A DNA stretch of 64,000 nt from Oscillospiraceae bacterium (GCA_021771715.1 JAETOO010000018.1:1-64000), one strand, 5' to 3'. Shown: positions 41,607 to 51,125, counted from the stretch's first letter. The notes: generated from the sequence alone by a model not told the origin. Made by a program: numbers and translations.

Positions 41607-43679
41607 ATGAGAGCAACGAAGGAATACCGTCTCGCGCTGACCGCGGAGGCGAAGAAGATCGTGGAGAGTCTGACCCTGGAGCAGAAGGTGGATCTGATGG
41701 GTGCCAACTTCTATATGGACAGCCTGCAGGATCTGCTGGACAGCCTGAACAGCGACACGAGCCATTACAACATGACGCCGTACCCGGCGGGCGGGATCGA
41801 GGGTGTGATTCCGCCGATGCAGTTCTGCGACGGGCCGAGAGGCGTGGTGTGCGGAGTCGGCCAGACGACGTGTTTCCCGGTGTCGATGGCGCGCGGCGCT
41901 TCGTTTGATCCGGAGCTCGAGGAGGAGATCGGACATGCAATCGGCCGGGAGACGCGGGCGTTCGGCGGCAACCTGTTTGCGGGTGTCTGCATCAACCTTC
42001 CGTACAATCCGGGCTGGGGCAGAAGCCAGGAGACGTACGGCGAGGAGTCGTTCGCGATCGGTCAGATGGGCGCGGCGCTGGTGCGCGGTGTCCAGAGCGA
42101 GGACGTCATGGCGTGCGTGAAGCACTTCGCATTCAATCAGATGGAAAATGCACGCTTCAAGGTCAGCGTCTACGCGGACAAACGCACGGAGCGCGAGGTC
42201 TTCCTGCCGCATTTCAAGGACTGTATCGACGCGGGCGCGGCGTCCATCATGAGCTCCTACAACCTGTACAACCAGGTACAGTGCGGACACAGCAAGTACC
42301 TGCTGAGCACGGTGCTCAAGGGTGAGTGGGACTTCGACGGCTTTGTGATGAGCGACTTTATCTACGGAGTCAAGGACACGGTCGAGGCGGCGAACGGCGG
42401 ACAGGATATGGAGATGTGCATCACGAACTATTTCGGCAGCAATCTCGTGAAGGCAGTGAAGGACGGCTTCGTGCCGGAGAGCAAGGTCGACGAGGCGGCG
42501 CTGCGCATCGTCCGCACGATTCTCGCGTTTGACCGCGGGCACAAGGAGTACGACATGTCGGTCGTGGGCTGCAAGGAGCACATCGCGCTGGCAAAGCGCG
42601 CCGCCGAGGAGTCGATCACGCTGATCAAGAACGACGGCGTGCTGCCGCTGGATCGGAGCAAGGTGAAGAAGCTCGCGGTGCTCGGCAAGCTGGCGAACTA
42701 TGAGAATATCGGCGATCACGGTTCGAGCTGTGTCTACCCGAAGTATGTGGTGACACCGCTGCAGGGTATCGCCGCGGTGGCGCCCGAGGTGCAGGTACTC
42801 TACGAGGACGGCTCCGATCTGGAGGCGGCAAAGCGGGCAGCCGCGGAGGCGGACGCAGTGCTCTTCGTGGTCGGCTACAATTTCGACGATGAGGGCGAGT
42901 ACATTTCCGGCGATGATTTCGGCAGCATGTCCGGCGCGGCAGAGAGTGTCGGCGGCGACCGCAAGCCGGGCCTGGGCCTGCATGCAGACGAGGTCGAGCT
43001 GATCCGCGCGGCAGGGCCGGTCAATCCGAAGTCCGCCGTTGTCATGATCGGCGGCAACACGATCACGATGAAGGAGTGGCAGGACTGTGTCGGTGCGGCG
43101 CTGATGGCGTACTATCCGGGCCAGGAGGGCGGCACGGCGATCGCTGAGATCGTGTTCGGCGACGTGAACCCGAGCGGCAAGCTGCCGTTTGTGATCCCGG
43201 CCGATGAGAAGGATCTCCCGCAGGTAGACTGGGAGGCGACCGAGCAGTATTACGGCTATTATCACGGCTACACGAAGCTGGAGAAGGAGGGCATCGAGCC
43301 GCTCTACCCGTACGGACACGGCCTGTCCTACACGACCTTCGCGGTAGACGGCGCGTCGTTCGCAGCGGACGGCGAGAACGTCAGCGCGACGTGCAAGGTA
43401 AAGAACACCGGCGCTGTCGCAGGCACGCAGGTTGTTCAGATGTATGTCGGCTTTGGCAAGTCAAAGGTAGACCGTCCGGTCAAGATCCTCAGAGGCTTTG
43501 CGCGCGTGGCGCTCGCCCCGGGTGAGGAGAAGGAAGTCACGATCACCTGTCCGGTGGAGAAACTCGCATACTACAATGCGTACACCCGCCAGATGGAGGT
43601 CGAGAAGATGGAGTATGAGATGTACATCGGCACAAGCGCAGCCGACAAGGATCTGCTCAAGGGCAGCGTGAGACTGTAA
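41607..43679 (+). CDS. Glycoside hydrolase family 3 (standard domain order)
   Basis: The ATG at 41607 has AGGAGGG at 8-base spacing; a TTG six bases upstream (41601) is less likely. The 690-residue enzyme has the classical order: TIM barrel (LTLEQKVDLMGANF; KHFAFNQMENARF; nucleophile Asp250 in GFVMSDF), alpha/beta sandwich (EESITLIKNDGVLPLDRSKVKKLAVLG) and fibronectin-III-like C-terminus (VKNTGAVAGTQVVQMYVG). Probably a beta-glucosidase or beta-xylosidase working beside the GH120 enzymes; substrate not determinable. There is no signal peptide. Unlike the permuted GH3 at 29695, its layout is ordinary. Confidence 0.93.
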   Translation: MRATKEYRLALTAEAKKIVESLTLEQKVDLMGANFYMDSLQDLLDSLNSDTSHYNMTPYPAGGIEGVIPPMQFCDGPRGVVCGVGQTTCFPVSMARGASFDPELEEEIGHAIGRETRAFGGNLFAGVCINLPYNPGWGRSQETYGEESFAIGQMGAALVRGVQSEDVMACVKHFAFNQMENARFKVSVYADKRTEREVFLPHFKDCIDAGAASIMSSYNLYNQVQCGHSKYLLSTVLKGEWDFDGFVMSDFIYGVKDTVEAANGGQDMEMCITNYFGSNLVKAVKDGFVPESKVDEAALRIVRTILAFDRGHKEYDMSVVGCKEHIALAKRAAEESITLIKNDGVLPLDRSKVKKLAVLGKLANYENIGDHGSSCVYPKYVVTPLQGIAAVAPEVQVLYEDGSDLEAAKRAAAEADAVLFVVGYNFDDEGEYISGDDFGSMSGAAESVGGDRKPGLGLHADEVELIRAAGPVNPKSAVVMIGGNTITMKEWQDCVGAALMAYYPGQEGGTAIAEIVFGDVNPSGKLPFVIPADEKDLPQVDWEATEQYYGYYHGYTKLEKEGIEPLYPYGHGLSYTTFAVDGASFAADGENVSATCKVKNTGAVAGTQVVQMYVGFGKSKVDRPVKILRGFARVALAPGEEKEVTITCPVEKLAYYNAYTRQMEVEKMEYEMYIGTSAADKDLLKGSVRL

Positions 43680-43710
43680 GGATCGCTGTATAAGGGAAGC
43701 ATCCCGTGGA

Positions 43711-43742
43711 GGAGCCGGCATCGGAGGGTGCGCGGCTCCTTT
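43711..43742 (+). terminator. Weak terminator-like hairpin
   Basis: GGAGCCG (43711-43717) pairs with CGGCTCC (43733-43739) followed by only three T residues, between the GH3 and cupin genes. Readthrough is likely. Confidence 0.4.
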
Positions 43743-43768
43743 CCAGAGCATAGAACGGAGGGGCACAG

Positions 43769-44110
43769 ATGAGACAGGATGGATTATTTTTTACGAAGGA
43801 AGAGTTTCAGCCGGAGGTGCTGGACAACGGTGTGGTGCGCACGATCAAGGGCTATATCAATGACCTGATGGTCGCGGAGCTCGTCTGGAAAAAGGGACAG
43901 GAGGGAGCGGTACACACGCATCCGCACCGCCAGTGCGACTACATCATAAAGGGGACGTTCGAGGCGAATCTGAACGGCGAGAAGAAAATTCTCGGCGCGG
44001 GCGAGTGCTTTTATATAGAAGCAAATGTCCCGCACGGCCTGATCGCGCTCGAGGATGACGGCGTGATTCTCGATATCTTCACGCCGATGCGCGAGGATTT
44101 TGTGAAATAG
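43769..44110 (+). CDS. kdgF: KdgF-type cupin, unsaturated-uronate ring opening
   Basis: This 113-residue single-cupin protein begins behind GGAGGGG. It matches KdgF in length and key residues: metal ligands in HTHPHRQ (His49, His51, Gln55) and His89 in NVPHG, and the C-terminal signature LDIFTPMREDF with Asp102, Phe104 and Arg108, which in characterised KdgF proteins are needed for activity. KdgF converts 4,5-unsaturated monouronates from pectin or alginate to the linear keto form. The product would feed the DhuI/DhuD-like pair at 8.3-9.9 kb. Its presence in a xylan-type locus suggests that uronate-decorated glycans are used. A generic cupin is the fallback. Confidence 0.78.
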   Translation: MRQDGLFFTKEEFQPEVLDNGVVRTIKGYINDLMVAELVWKKGQEGAVHTHPHRQCDYIIKGTFEANLNGEKKILGAGECFYIEANVPHGLIALEDDGVILDIFTPMREDFVK

Positions 44111-44137
44111 GGATGAGATGACAGGGAGGAATTGCTT

Positions 44138-45220
44138 ATGTACTGTACATTGAAGGAGGCGCGCGCGCTGCTCGCGGCGAAGCCGAAGTATCCGCTCGGA
44201 TTTTTCCCGACTCCGCTGCACCGGCTCGACCGGCTCTCAAAGGAGCTGGGGGTGGAGCTCTACATGAAGCGGGACGATTTCACGGGCCGGAATCTGTTTG
44301 GAGGCAACAAGATCCGGAAGCTCGAGTATCTGATCGGGGAGGCGCTCTCACAGCGTGCCGAGTACGTCTTTACGTACGGCGCGACGGAGTCGAATCACGC
44401 GATGCAGACGGCGGTCGCCTGCCGCAAGGCGGGGCTGAAGCCGATTCTCTACCTGACGGCGGTGGTCCCGGTGGATGAGGCGGATGTGCGGTCGAATCTG
44501 CTGCTGGATCAGGTGCTCGGCGCGGAGGTCCATATCGTGCGGATGCTGGACGGCGAGACGGAGGACGAGGCGGATGAGCGCGCCCTGCAGCTGGCGGCTG
44601 TGCGGCGGGCCGAGCTCGAGCAGGAGGGGCACAGGTGCTACGACATCCCGATGGGCGGCGCGAACCGTGTCGGCTCTGCGGGGTTTGCGGAGGGCTACCT
44701 GGAGCTGACGGAGCAGCTTGAGGCGCTCGGGCTGCGCGCGGACTACGTGTACCATGCGACCGGGACCGCCGGGACGATGGCGGGGCTCGCGGCCGGGCGG
44801 AAGCTCATCGGGAGCAGCGCGCAGATCGTATCGGTGAACGTGAGCCCGAAGGATGACTCCTACCTGACGAAAGCGGCCAATCTCGCGAACGAGGTGCTCG
44901 CGTGGATCGGCGCTCCAAAGGAGCTGAAGGTCGACGCGGCGAAGGACGTGGAGCGTGAGAGCAATTTCTATCAGCCGGGTTACGAGAAGCCGAGCAGGGA
45001 GTCGACGGAGGCGATCAAATACCTCGCGCGGACGGAGGGACTCTTTATCGACCCGGTGTACTCCGGGAAGGCGTTCGCCGGGCTGCTCGCGCACATCCGC
45101 TCCGGAAGAATCGCACCCGGCAGCACGGTGGTCTTCTGGCATACCGGCGGCGCGACGGCTCTGTTCGCGGAGAAGGAGATCGTCGGGGAGCTGACGGGAG
45201 AGCTGATTTACGACCGATAA
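44138..45220 (+). CDS. PLP enzyme, D-cysteine desulfhydrase / ACC deaminase family
   Basis: The ATG at 44138 lies 6-8 bases behind GGGAGGAA; a TTG six bases upstream is less likely. The 360-residue protein has the fold-type II PLP signature: FFPTPLHRLDRLSKELG, YMKRDDFTG, GGNKIRKLEYLIGEAL with the PLP lysine, TYGATESNHAMQTA, and a phosphate-binding HATGTAGTMAGLAAG. Closest families are D-cysteine desulfhydrase (DcyD/YedO) and 1-aminocyclopropane-1-carboxylate deaminase; D-cysteine desulfhydration is the more common bacterial function. It follows kdgF by 27 bases and may be cotranscribed, though no pathway link is obvious. Confidence 0.88.
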   Translation: MYCTLKEARALLAAKPKYPLGFFPTPLHRLDRLSKELGVELYMKRDDFTGRNLFGGNKIRKLEYLIGEALSQRAEYVFTYGATESNHAMQTAVACRKAGLKPILYLTAVVPVDEADVRSNLLLDQVLGAEVHIVRMLDGETEDEADERALQLAAVRRAELEQEGHRCYDIPMGGANRVGSAGFAEGYLELTEQLEALGLRADYVYHATGTAGTMAGLAAGRKLIGSSAQIVSVNVSPKDDSYLTKAANLANEVLAWIGAPKELKVDAAKDVERESNFYQPGYEKPSRESTEAIKYLARTEGLFIDPVYSGKAFAGLLAHIRSGRIAPGSTVVFWHTGGATALFAEKEIVGELTGELIYDR

Positions 45221-45227
45221 GCGGCGC

Positions 45228-45297
45228 CCTTAGCCCTTAACAGGCAAGCTTGCACGGTCTGTCTTTCCATTTTTTTGCATGGCTGAACTTTGTGAGA
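45228..45297. mobile_element. Fragment E of the element D family
   Basis: Reverse-complement similarity to 11589-11650: both contain GCAAGCTTGCACGG, CTGTCTT, CCATTTTTT and GCATGGCT(A/G)AACT in the same order. Only one end is kept. It lies between the PLP enzyme and the feoAB promoter. Confidence 0.6.
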
Positions 45298-45314
45298 AAA
45301 AAAGTCAATAATAC

Positions 45315-45345
45315 TTGACCTCCCACTCGCATTAGCATATACTAA
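45315..45345 (+). promoter_or_regulatory. feoAB promoter with overlapping TTAG-N6-CTAA palindrome
   Basis: TTGACC (45315-45320) and TATACT (45338-45343) are 17 bp apart. TTAGCATATACTAA (45332-45345) covers the -10 and resembles half-sites of DtxR/IdeR-type iron regulators, which would repress feoAB when iron is plentiful. The regulator assignment is inference. Confidence 0.7.
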
Positions 45346-45434
45346 CCACAGCAAGGCATGACAACCCTGCGCACCGCGCGGGCAGAGAGATAAGGTTGGG
45401 CCTGCGGTGCAGTCGAATGAGGAGGGAAAGGAAC

Positions 45435-47774
45435 ATGACACTGAAAGATTTGCCGGTTGGCAAGACCGCCACGATTCTGGCGGTGGGCGGCGAGGGCGCG
45501 CTGAGGCAGCATTTTCTCGACATGGGGATCATTCCGAAGGCGGAGGTCACGATGGTGAAGTACGCGCCGATGGGCGACCCGGTCGAGGTCCGCGTGCACA
45601 GCTATGAGCTGACGCTGCGTCTGGCCGACGCGGAGAAGATTGAGATTGAGGATATACATGAGGAGCGCACGCGCGAGGCGAGCCCGAAGAAGCGGGTGAT
45701 TCCGCACCCGGGTCTGGGCGAGGGCGGAAAGTACCACAACAAGGCGGACGAGAACCCACTGCCGGACGGCACCGTCCTGACGTTTGCGCTCGCAGGAAAC
45801 CAGAACTGCGGCAAGACGACGCTGTTCAACCAGCTCACCGGCTCGAACCAGCACGTCGGCAATTTCCCGGGCGTGACCGTCGACCGGAAGGACGGCATGA
45901 TCCGCGGCCATAAGAATACGCTGGTGACGGATCTGCCGGGCATCTACTCGATGTCGCCGTACTCGAGCGAGGAGATCGTGACGCGGAACTTCGTGCTGGA
46001 TGAGCACCCGCAGGGGATTATCAATATCGTGGATGCGACGAACATCGAGCGGAACCTTTACCTGACGATGCAGCTGATGGAGCTGGATGTGCCGATGGTG
46101 CTCGCGCTGAACATGATGGACGAGGTGCGCGACAACGGCGGCTCGATTCTGGTCAATGAGATGGAGGAGCGCCTTGGTATCCCGGTCATCCCGATCTCCG
46201 CCGCGAAGAATGAGGGAATCGGCGAGCTGATCGAGCATGCGCTGCATGTGGCGAAGTACCAGGAGCGCCCCGGGCGCAAGGATTTCTGCGACGCCGACGA
46301 CAACGGCGGAGCGGTGCACCGCTGCCTGCACGGCATCATGCATCTGATCGAGGATCACGCGAAGAAGGCCGGCATTCCGGTTCGGTTCGCGGCGAGCAAG
46401 CTGGCGGAGGGGGATCAGCTGATTCTCGATGCGCTTGCGCTGGATGAGAATGAAAAGGAGACGCTGGAGCACATCATCGTCCAGATGGAGGCGGAGCGCG
46501 GCCTGGACCGTGCGGCCTCGATCGCGGACATGCGCTTTACGTTTATCGAAAAGATCTGCCGGGAGACGGTGGTGAAGCCGCATGAGAGCAAAGAGCACCT
46601 GCGCAGCATGAAGATGGACAAAATTCTGACCGGAAAGTACACGGCGATCCCGTGCTTTATCGCGATCATGGGCGCGGTCTTCTACCTGACGTTCAACGTG
46701 ATCGGCGCCGTGCTCGCAGACCTGCTGGATCTGGGGATTTCCTGGCTGACGGAGCTGGTCGACGCAGCGCTGGGCGCATGGCATGTGAACGACGTGCTGC
46801 ACTCGCTGATCATCGACGGCATTTTCAACGGAGTCGGCAGCGTCCTGAGCTTCCTGCCGATTATCGTGACGCTGTTTTTCTTCCTGTCGATGCTCGAGGA
46901 CAGTGGCTACATGGCGCGCGTCGCGTTTGTGATGGACAAGCTGCTGCGGAAGATCGGTCTCTCGGGCCGCAGTATCGTGCCGATGCTGGTCGGCTTTGGC
47001 TGCACGGTGCCGGGTGTCATGGCGAGCCGGACGCTTCCGTCCGAGCGCGACCGGAAAATGACGATTTTGCTGACGCCGTTCATGAGCTGCTCGGCAAAGC
47101 TTCCGATCTACGCGTTCTTTACCTCGGCATTTTTCCCGAAGTACGGCGCGCTCGTGATGATCGGGCTGTATTTCGGCGGCATTGTGACCGGAATCCTGAT
47201 GGCGCTTCTGATGCGCGGGACGATGTTCAAGGGCGAGGCCGTGCCGTTTGTCATGGAACTCCCGAACTACCGGATGCCGGGGGCAAAAAATGTCGGCCAG
47301 CTGCTCTGGGAGAAGGCGAAGGACTTTTTGCAGCGCGCGTTTACCGTGATCTTCATCGCGACGATTGTGATCTGGTTTTTGCAGACCTTCGGCACGCATC
47401 TGAATATTGTGACCGATTCGCAGGACAGCATTCTGGCCGTGGTGGCAGGCGCGATCGCTCCGGTCTTTGCGCCGCTGGGCTTTGGCGATTGGCGCATCTC
47501 GACGGCGCTGATCACCGGCTTTATGGCGAAGGAGAGCGTGGTATCGACGCTGTCTGTTCTGTTTGGATCGACTGCGGCGCTGACGGAGGTGCTGAATCCG
47601 CTGGCGGCGGCGAGCCTGCTGGCTTTCTGCCTGCTGTACACGCCGTGCGTGGCCGCGGTCGCCTCGATCAAGCGTGAGCTCGGAAGCAGATGGGCGGTTG
47701 GCGTCGTGATCGGACAGTGCGTGATCGCGTGGATCATGGCGTTCGCAGTGCGGCTGGTCGGGATGATGTTCTGA
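45435..47774 (+). CDS. feoB: Ferrous iron transporter, FeoA-FeoB fusion
   Basis: This 779-residue protein starts behind AAAGGAAC (an ATG at 45396 is less likely). Residues 1-75 are a complete FeoA SH3-like domain (MTLKDLPVGKTATI, HFLDMGIIPKAEV). A 40-residue linker joins it to FeoB. The G domain has G1 GNQNCGKT (121-128), G3 DLPG, and G4 NMMD. The membrane part begins near 410 and includes two Gate motifs (FVMDKLLRKIGLSGRSIVPMLVGFGCTVPGVMASRTL and the later LLAFCLLYTPCVAAVASIKRELG). It imports Fe2+ under anaerobic conditions. FeoA and FeoB are separate in many bacteria; fusion is known in some Clostridia and Bacteroidetes. Confidence 0.96.
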   Translation: MTLKDLPVGKTATILAVGGEGALRQHFLDMGIIPKAEVTMVKYAPMGDPVEVRVHSYELTLRLADAEKIEIEDIHEERTREASPKKRVIPHPGLGEGGKYHNKADENPLPDGTVLTFALAGNQNCGKTTLFNQLTGSNQHVGNFPGVTVDRKDGMIRGHKNTLVTDLPGIYSMSPYSSEEIVTRNFVLDEHPQGIINIVDATNIERNLYLTMQLMELDVPMVLALNMMDEVRDNGGSILVNEMEERLGIPVIPISAAKNEGIGELIEHALHVAKYQERPGRKDFCDADDNGGAVHRCLHGIMHLIEDHAKKAGIPVRFAASKLAEGDQLILDALALDENEKETLEHIIVQMEAERGLDRAASIADMRFTFIEKICRETVVKPHESKEHLRSMKMDKILTGKYTAIPCFIAIMGAVFYLTFNVIGAVLADLLDLGISWLTELVDAALGAWHVNDVLHSLIIDGIFNGVGSVLSFLPIIVTLFFFLSMLEDSGYMARVAFVMDKLLRKIGLSGRSIVPMLVGFGCTVPGVMASRTLPSERDRKMTILLTPFMSCSAKLPIYAFFTSAFFPKYGALVMIGLYFGGIVTGILMALLMRGTMFKGEAVPFVMELPNYRMPGAKNVGQLLWEKAKDFLQRAFTVIFIATIVIWFLQTFGTHLNIVTDSQDSILAVVAGAIAPVFAPLGFGDWRISTALITGFMAKESVVSTLSVLFGSTAALTEVLNPLAAASLLAFCLLYTPCVAAVASIKRELGSRWAVGVVIGQCVIAWIMAFAVRLVGMMF

Positions 47775-47990
47775 GCAGGACGCAGAGAGGATACCGCAGT
47801 TTTGTGACAGAGGATGATTACGAAGCAGGCAGCGCAGTTTTGCGGCGGGAGACAATCACTGAGCAGGGAGTGTAGGTTTGCTGCAGCAGTCGGTCGAAGA
47901 GCAGGTAACGCAATTTTGCGGTTGGAGATGGCTGAGAAATAGATACTGTGTTCTGATCGGAACATGGATCTGAGAGATGAGAGGCTACAT

Positions 47991-48605
47991 ATGATAAAAA
48001 ACATAATTTTTGATATTGGAATGGTGCTGGTGGACTTCAACCCGAAGCAGGTGATCGAGTCGCTTGGCATTTTCGGGGAGGAGGCGGAGACGATTCTGGA
48101 TGCATCCATATGCTCGGCGCTCTGGGCGGAGCTCGATCGCGGCGTGCTGCCGGAGGAGGAAGTGATCGCGCAGATGCGAGAGAATGTGCCGGAAGCTCTG
48201 CGGGAAAAGTATGACCGGTTCATCGTGGAGGGCAAGCCGATCCTGGCAAAAATGTACCCCTACGCCGAGGATTGGCTGCGGGGAATGCGGGAGCGCGGGT
48301 TCGGCGTGTATATCCTGTCGAACTACCCGGTCAGCTATTTCGAGATGCACAAGTCCGGCTTTCCGTTTTTGCAGTACGCCGACGGGCAGGTGGTCTCTGC
48401 CTACGTGAAGCTGCTGAAACCGGATCCCGAGATCTATCGCTGCCTGCTGAACAAATATGGGCTGAAGGCCGAGGAGTGCATTTTTATCGACGATCTCGCG
48501 CGGAATGTCGCGGGCGCGGAGTCGGTGGGAATCCACGGGATACAGTTTACCTCGTACGAGGAAGTGAACCGCCGGATCGAGGAGATCATCCAATCCGTGG
48601 AGTAG
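47991..48605 (+). CDS. HAD-superfamily hydrolase
   Basis: This 204-residue protein starts at the ATG at 47991 (MIKNIIFDIGMVLVDF), since the HAD first motif begins there; an ATG 27 bases upstream would add nine residues. Motif I is FDIGMVLVDF, with Gly replacing the usual second position after the nucleophile Asp. Motif II is LSNYP, motif III Lys is in KLLKPDPEIY, and motif IV is FIDDLARNV. This resembles the YihX/alpha-D-glucose-1-phosphate phosphatase branch (cap type I). The substrate is unknown; a sugar phosphate fits the locus. It is followed by the GH42 gene after 111 bases. Confidence 0.9.
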   Translation: MIKNIIFDIGMVLVDFNPKQVIESLGIFGEEAETILDASICSALWAELDRGVLPEEEVIAQMRENVPEALREKYDRFIVEGKPILAKMYPYAEDWLRGMRERGFGVYILSNYPVSYFEMHKSGFPFLQYADGQVVSAYVKLLKPDPEIYRCLLNKYGLKAEECIFIDDLARNVAGAESVGIHGIQFTSYEEVNRRIEEIIQSVE

Positions 48606-48716
48606 GTACGGTCATCTTGAGTGGAATAGCGCTTAAATACGTTAGCGCATCACAAAGCGCGGTATGGTCTGCGGCCTACAGAGCAGCAGGCCATAACCGG
48701 GAAAACGGAGGCAGAT

Positions 48717-50744
48717 ATGGAGTTTAGGACAGATCGGCTGCTGCACGGCGGCGATTACAATCCGGAGCAGTGGCTGGACCGCCCGGATATTTTGGAGAAG
48801 GACATTGAGATGCTGAAGGAGGCGGGCTGCAACGCGGTGAGCCTCGGCATTTTTTCGTGGTCGACCCTGGAGCCGGAGGAGGGCGTGTTTCACTTTGAGT
48901 GGCTGGAGGAGATCATCGACCGGCTCTACGCGAACGGGATCTCGACGATCCTGGCGACACCGTCCGGCGCGCGGCCGAAATGGCTGGCGGAGAAGTACCC
49001 GGAGGTGCTGCGCGTAGATGAGTCGCGCCACAGGAATCTGTTCGGCGGGCGGCACAATCACTGTTACACGTCCCCGGTGTACCGTGAGAAGGTCGCGCTG
49101 ATCAACCGGAAGCTCTCGGAGCGTTTCGGGAAGCATCCGGGCGTGATTCTCTGGCATATTTCCAATGAGTACGGCGGCGAATGCCATTGCCCGCTGTGCC
49201 AGGATGCGTTTCGCGGCTGGCTGCGGGAGCGGTATCAGACGATCGACCGGCTGAATAAGTGCTGGAACACAACGTTCTGGAGCCACACGTACCAGAGCTT
49301 TGACCAGGTGGAGAGCCCGTCGAGGCGCGGGGAGCGGGAGCTGCACGGGCTGAATCTGGACTGGAAGCGCTTCGTGACGGAGCGGACGGCGGACTTCATC
49401 CGCCATGAGGTAGAGGCGATTCGGGCGGGCGGCAGCACGCTGCCGGTGACGGCGAACCTGATGTACTATTTTGAACAGCTCGACTATTTCCGTCTGGCTA
49501 AGGAGCTCGACATTGTGTCCTGGGATAACTACCCGATCTGGCACAAGAAGGAGCTGATCGAGACGGCGTACGATGCCGGGATGTGTCATGACCTGATGCG
49601 CTCTCTGAAGCGGAAGCCGTTTTTCCAGATGGAGTCCTGTCCCTCGGCGACGAACTGGCAGGGTGTCAGCAAGCTGAAGCGGCCGGGCGTTCTCTTCGCG
49701 CAGTCGATGCAGGTGATCGCGCACGGCGGCGAGGGCGCGCTGTATTTCCAGATCCGCCAGAGTCAGGGCGCTTCCGAGAAGTTTCACGGGGCGGTGATCG
49801 ACCATTACGGCGGGACGGATACGCGCGTGTTCCGCGAGGTCAGCGAGGTGGGAGCGGCGCTGAAATCGCTCTCGGAGCTTGCAGGCAGCACGGTGAACAG
49901 CAAGGTGGCGATGCTCTACGACTGGAACAGCCAGTGGGCGATGAACGACAGCCGCGGGCCGAGAAACGACGGGCTGCACTATCATGAGGTACTTCTGAAG
50001 ATTTACCGCGCGTTCCGCAGGAGGGCGGTGGATGTCGATTTGATTGATATGGAGCAGGAGCTCTCCGGGTACCGGGTGCTGGTGCTGCCGATGGCCTACA
50101 TGTTCAAGGCGGGCTTTGCCGAGAAGGTGCGCGCGTTTGTGGAGAATGGCGGCGTCCTGATCACGACGTACTGGTCGGGGATCGCGGACGACACGGATCT
50201 CTGCTACCTGGGCGGCACGCCGTACGGGCTGATGGACGTGCTCGGGGTGCGCAGCACGGAGATCGACGGGCTGTTTGACTGGGAGAAGAACCGCTTCGTC
50301 CCGGTGGACGGGAATGCGCTCGGATTGTCGAAGGAGTACGATTGCCGGTATCTCTGCGACCTTGTAGAGCTGCGCGGCGCGACGCCGGTGATGACGTACG
50401 GCAGTGATTTCTATGAGGGCTATGCGGCGCTGACGGTGAACCGTTATGGTGAGGGAAGCGCGTGGTACGTGGCCGCGGACGCGGACCGGGAGTTCTACGC
50501 GGACTTCATCGCGCGCGTGCTGCAGCAGAACGGCATCGAGGGCGCGGTCGCAGACGAGATCCCGGAGGGGCTCGAGATCACGACGCGGGAAAAGGATGGC
50601 GTGCGATACTACCTGTATCAGAATTTCGGCACGCAGCCGGTACAGATTCCGCTGCCGCAAGGAGCGGTGGAGGCAGTGTTCGGCGATCCGCAGAAAGCGC
50701 TGAAGCCGTGCGGGCTGGTTGTGCTGAAAGGCGGCTGTAAGTAG
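48717..50744 (+). CDS. Beta-galactosidase, glycoside hydrolase family 42
   Basis: This 675-residue enzyme starts behind GGAGG. It has GDYNPEQWLDRPDILEKDIEMLKEAGCNAV at the start, the acid/base Glu151 in WHISNEYGGECHCPLC, with nearby cysteines typical of the zinc site in GH42, and nucleophile Glu306 in FFQMESCPS. The middle trimerisation domain (about 390-600) and a small C-terminal beta domain complete the standard A-B-C layout. It has no signal peptide and probably hydrolyses imported galacto-oligosaccharides or arabinogalactan side chains. The last 15 codons form the first unit of a 62-bp tandem repeat that runs into the intergenic region. Confidence 0.94.
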   Translation: MEFRTDRLLHGGDYNPEQWLDRPDILEKDIEMLKEAGCNAVSLGIFSWSTLEPEEGVFHFEWLEEIIDRLYANGISTILATPSGARPKWLAEKYPEVLRVDESRHRNLFGGRHNHCYTSPVYREKVALINRKLSERFGKHPGVILWHISNEYGGECHCPLCQDAFRGWLRERYQTIDRLNKCWNTTFWSHTYQSFDQVESPSRRGERELHGLNLDWKRFVTERTADFIRHEVEAIRAGGSTLPVTANLMYYFEQLDYFRLAKELDIVSWDNYPIWHKKELIETAYDAGMCHDLMRSLKRKPFFQMESCPSATNWQGVSKLKRPGVLFAQSMQVIAHGGEGALYFQIRQSQGASEKFHGAVIDHYGGTDTRVFREVSEVGAALKSLSELAGSTVNSKVAMLYDWNSQWAMNDSRGPRNDGLHYHEVLLKIYRAFRRRAVDVDLIDMEQELSGYRVLVLPMAYMFKAGFAEKVRAFVENGGVLITTYWSGIADDTDLCYLGGTPYGLMDVLGVRSTEIDGLFDWEKNRFVPVDGNALGLSKEYDCRYLCDLVELRGATPVMTYGSDFYEGYAALTVNRYGEGSAWYVAADADREFYADFIARVLQQNGIEGAVADEIPEGLEITTREKDGVRYYLYQNFGTQPVQIPLPQGAVEAVFGDPQKALKPCGLVVLKGGCK

Positions 50745-50935
50745 ATAAGCGGCAGGAAGCGCTGAGGCTGTGCGGGCTGGTTGTGCTGAAAAGCGGCTGT
50801 AAGTAGATAGGCGGCAGAAAGCGCTGAGTCTGTGCGGGATGGTTGTGCTGAAAAGCGGCCGTAGGTAGATAAGCGGCAGAAAGCGCTGAGGCTGTGTGAT
50901 CTGGTCGTGCCCGGAAGTGGCTGCAGGCAGAGGTG
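50691..50935. repeat. 62-bp tandem repeat covering the GH42 stop codon and downstream
   Basis: The motif GCTGA..CTGTGCGGG..GGT(T/C)GTGC begins at 50699, 50761, 50823 and 50885, exactly 62 bp apart. The first unit is coding (final residues KPCGLVVLKGGCK and TAG); the later units lie after the stop and the last is the most diverged. Confidence 0.95.
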
Positions 50936-50944
50936 AAAAATTCA

Positions 50945-50982
50945 GAAGAGGTTGCCGCGAAATGGTCGGCGGCCTCTTTTTT
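50945..50982 (+). terminator. Terminator after GH42 and its repeats
   Basis: AGAGGTTGCCG and CGGCGGCCTCT form a stem followed by TTTTTT. 50983-51125 holds nothing recognisable except an imperfect CAGGT/ACCTG pairing. Confidence 0.85.
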
Positions 50983-51125
50983 ATGGAAAAGAAAGAGACG
51001 TATGAGCTGGTGGTTTATTCCCGTGAGCAACGAGCCAGGTAGCCATGCTTGTACAGATATTTGGTAACTGCTGCGAGGATCAAATACTCCGTTGCTTGCG
51101 GCGAGGCACCTGATTCGAAAAATGC

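Noticed and set aside
47775-47990. Tandem repeat between feoB and the HAD gene
   Set aside because: GCAG.TTTTG.G-like motifs recur near 47800, 47830 and 47910, but spacing and sequence are too irregular to call an array.
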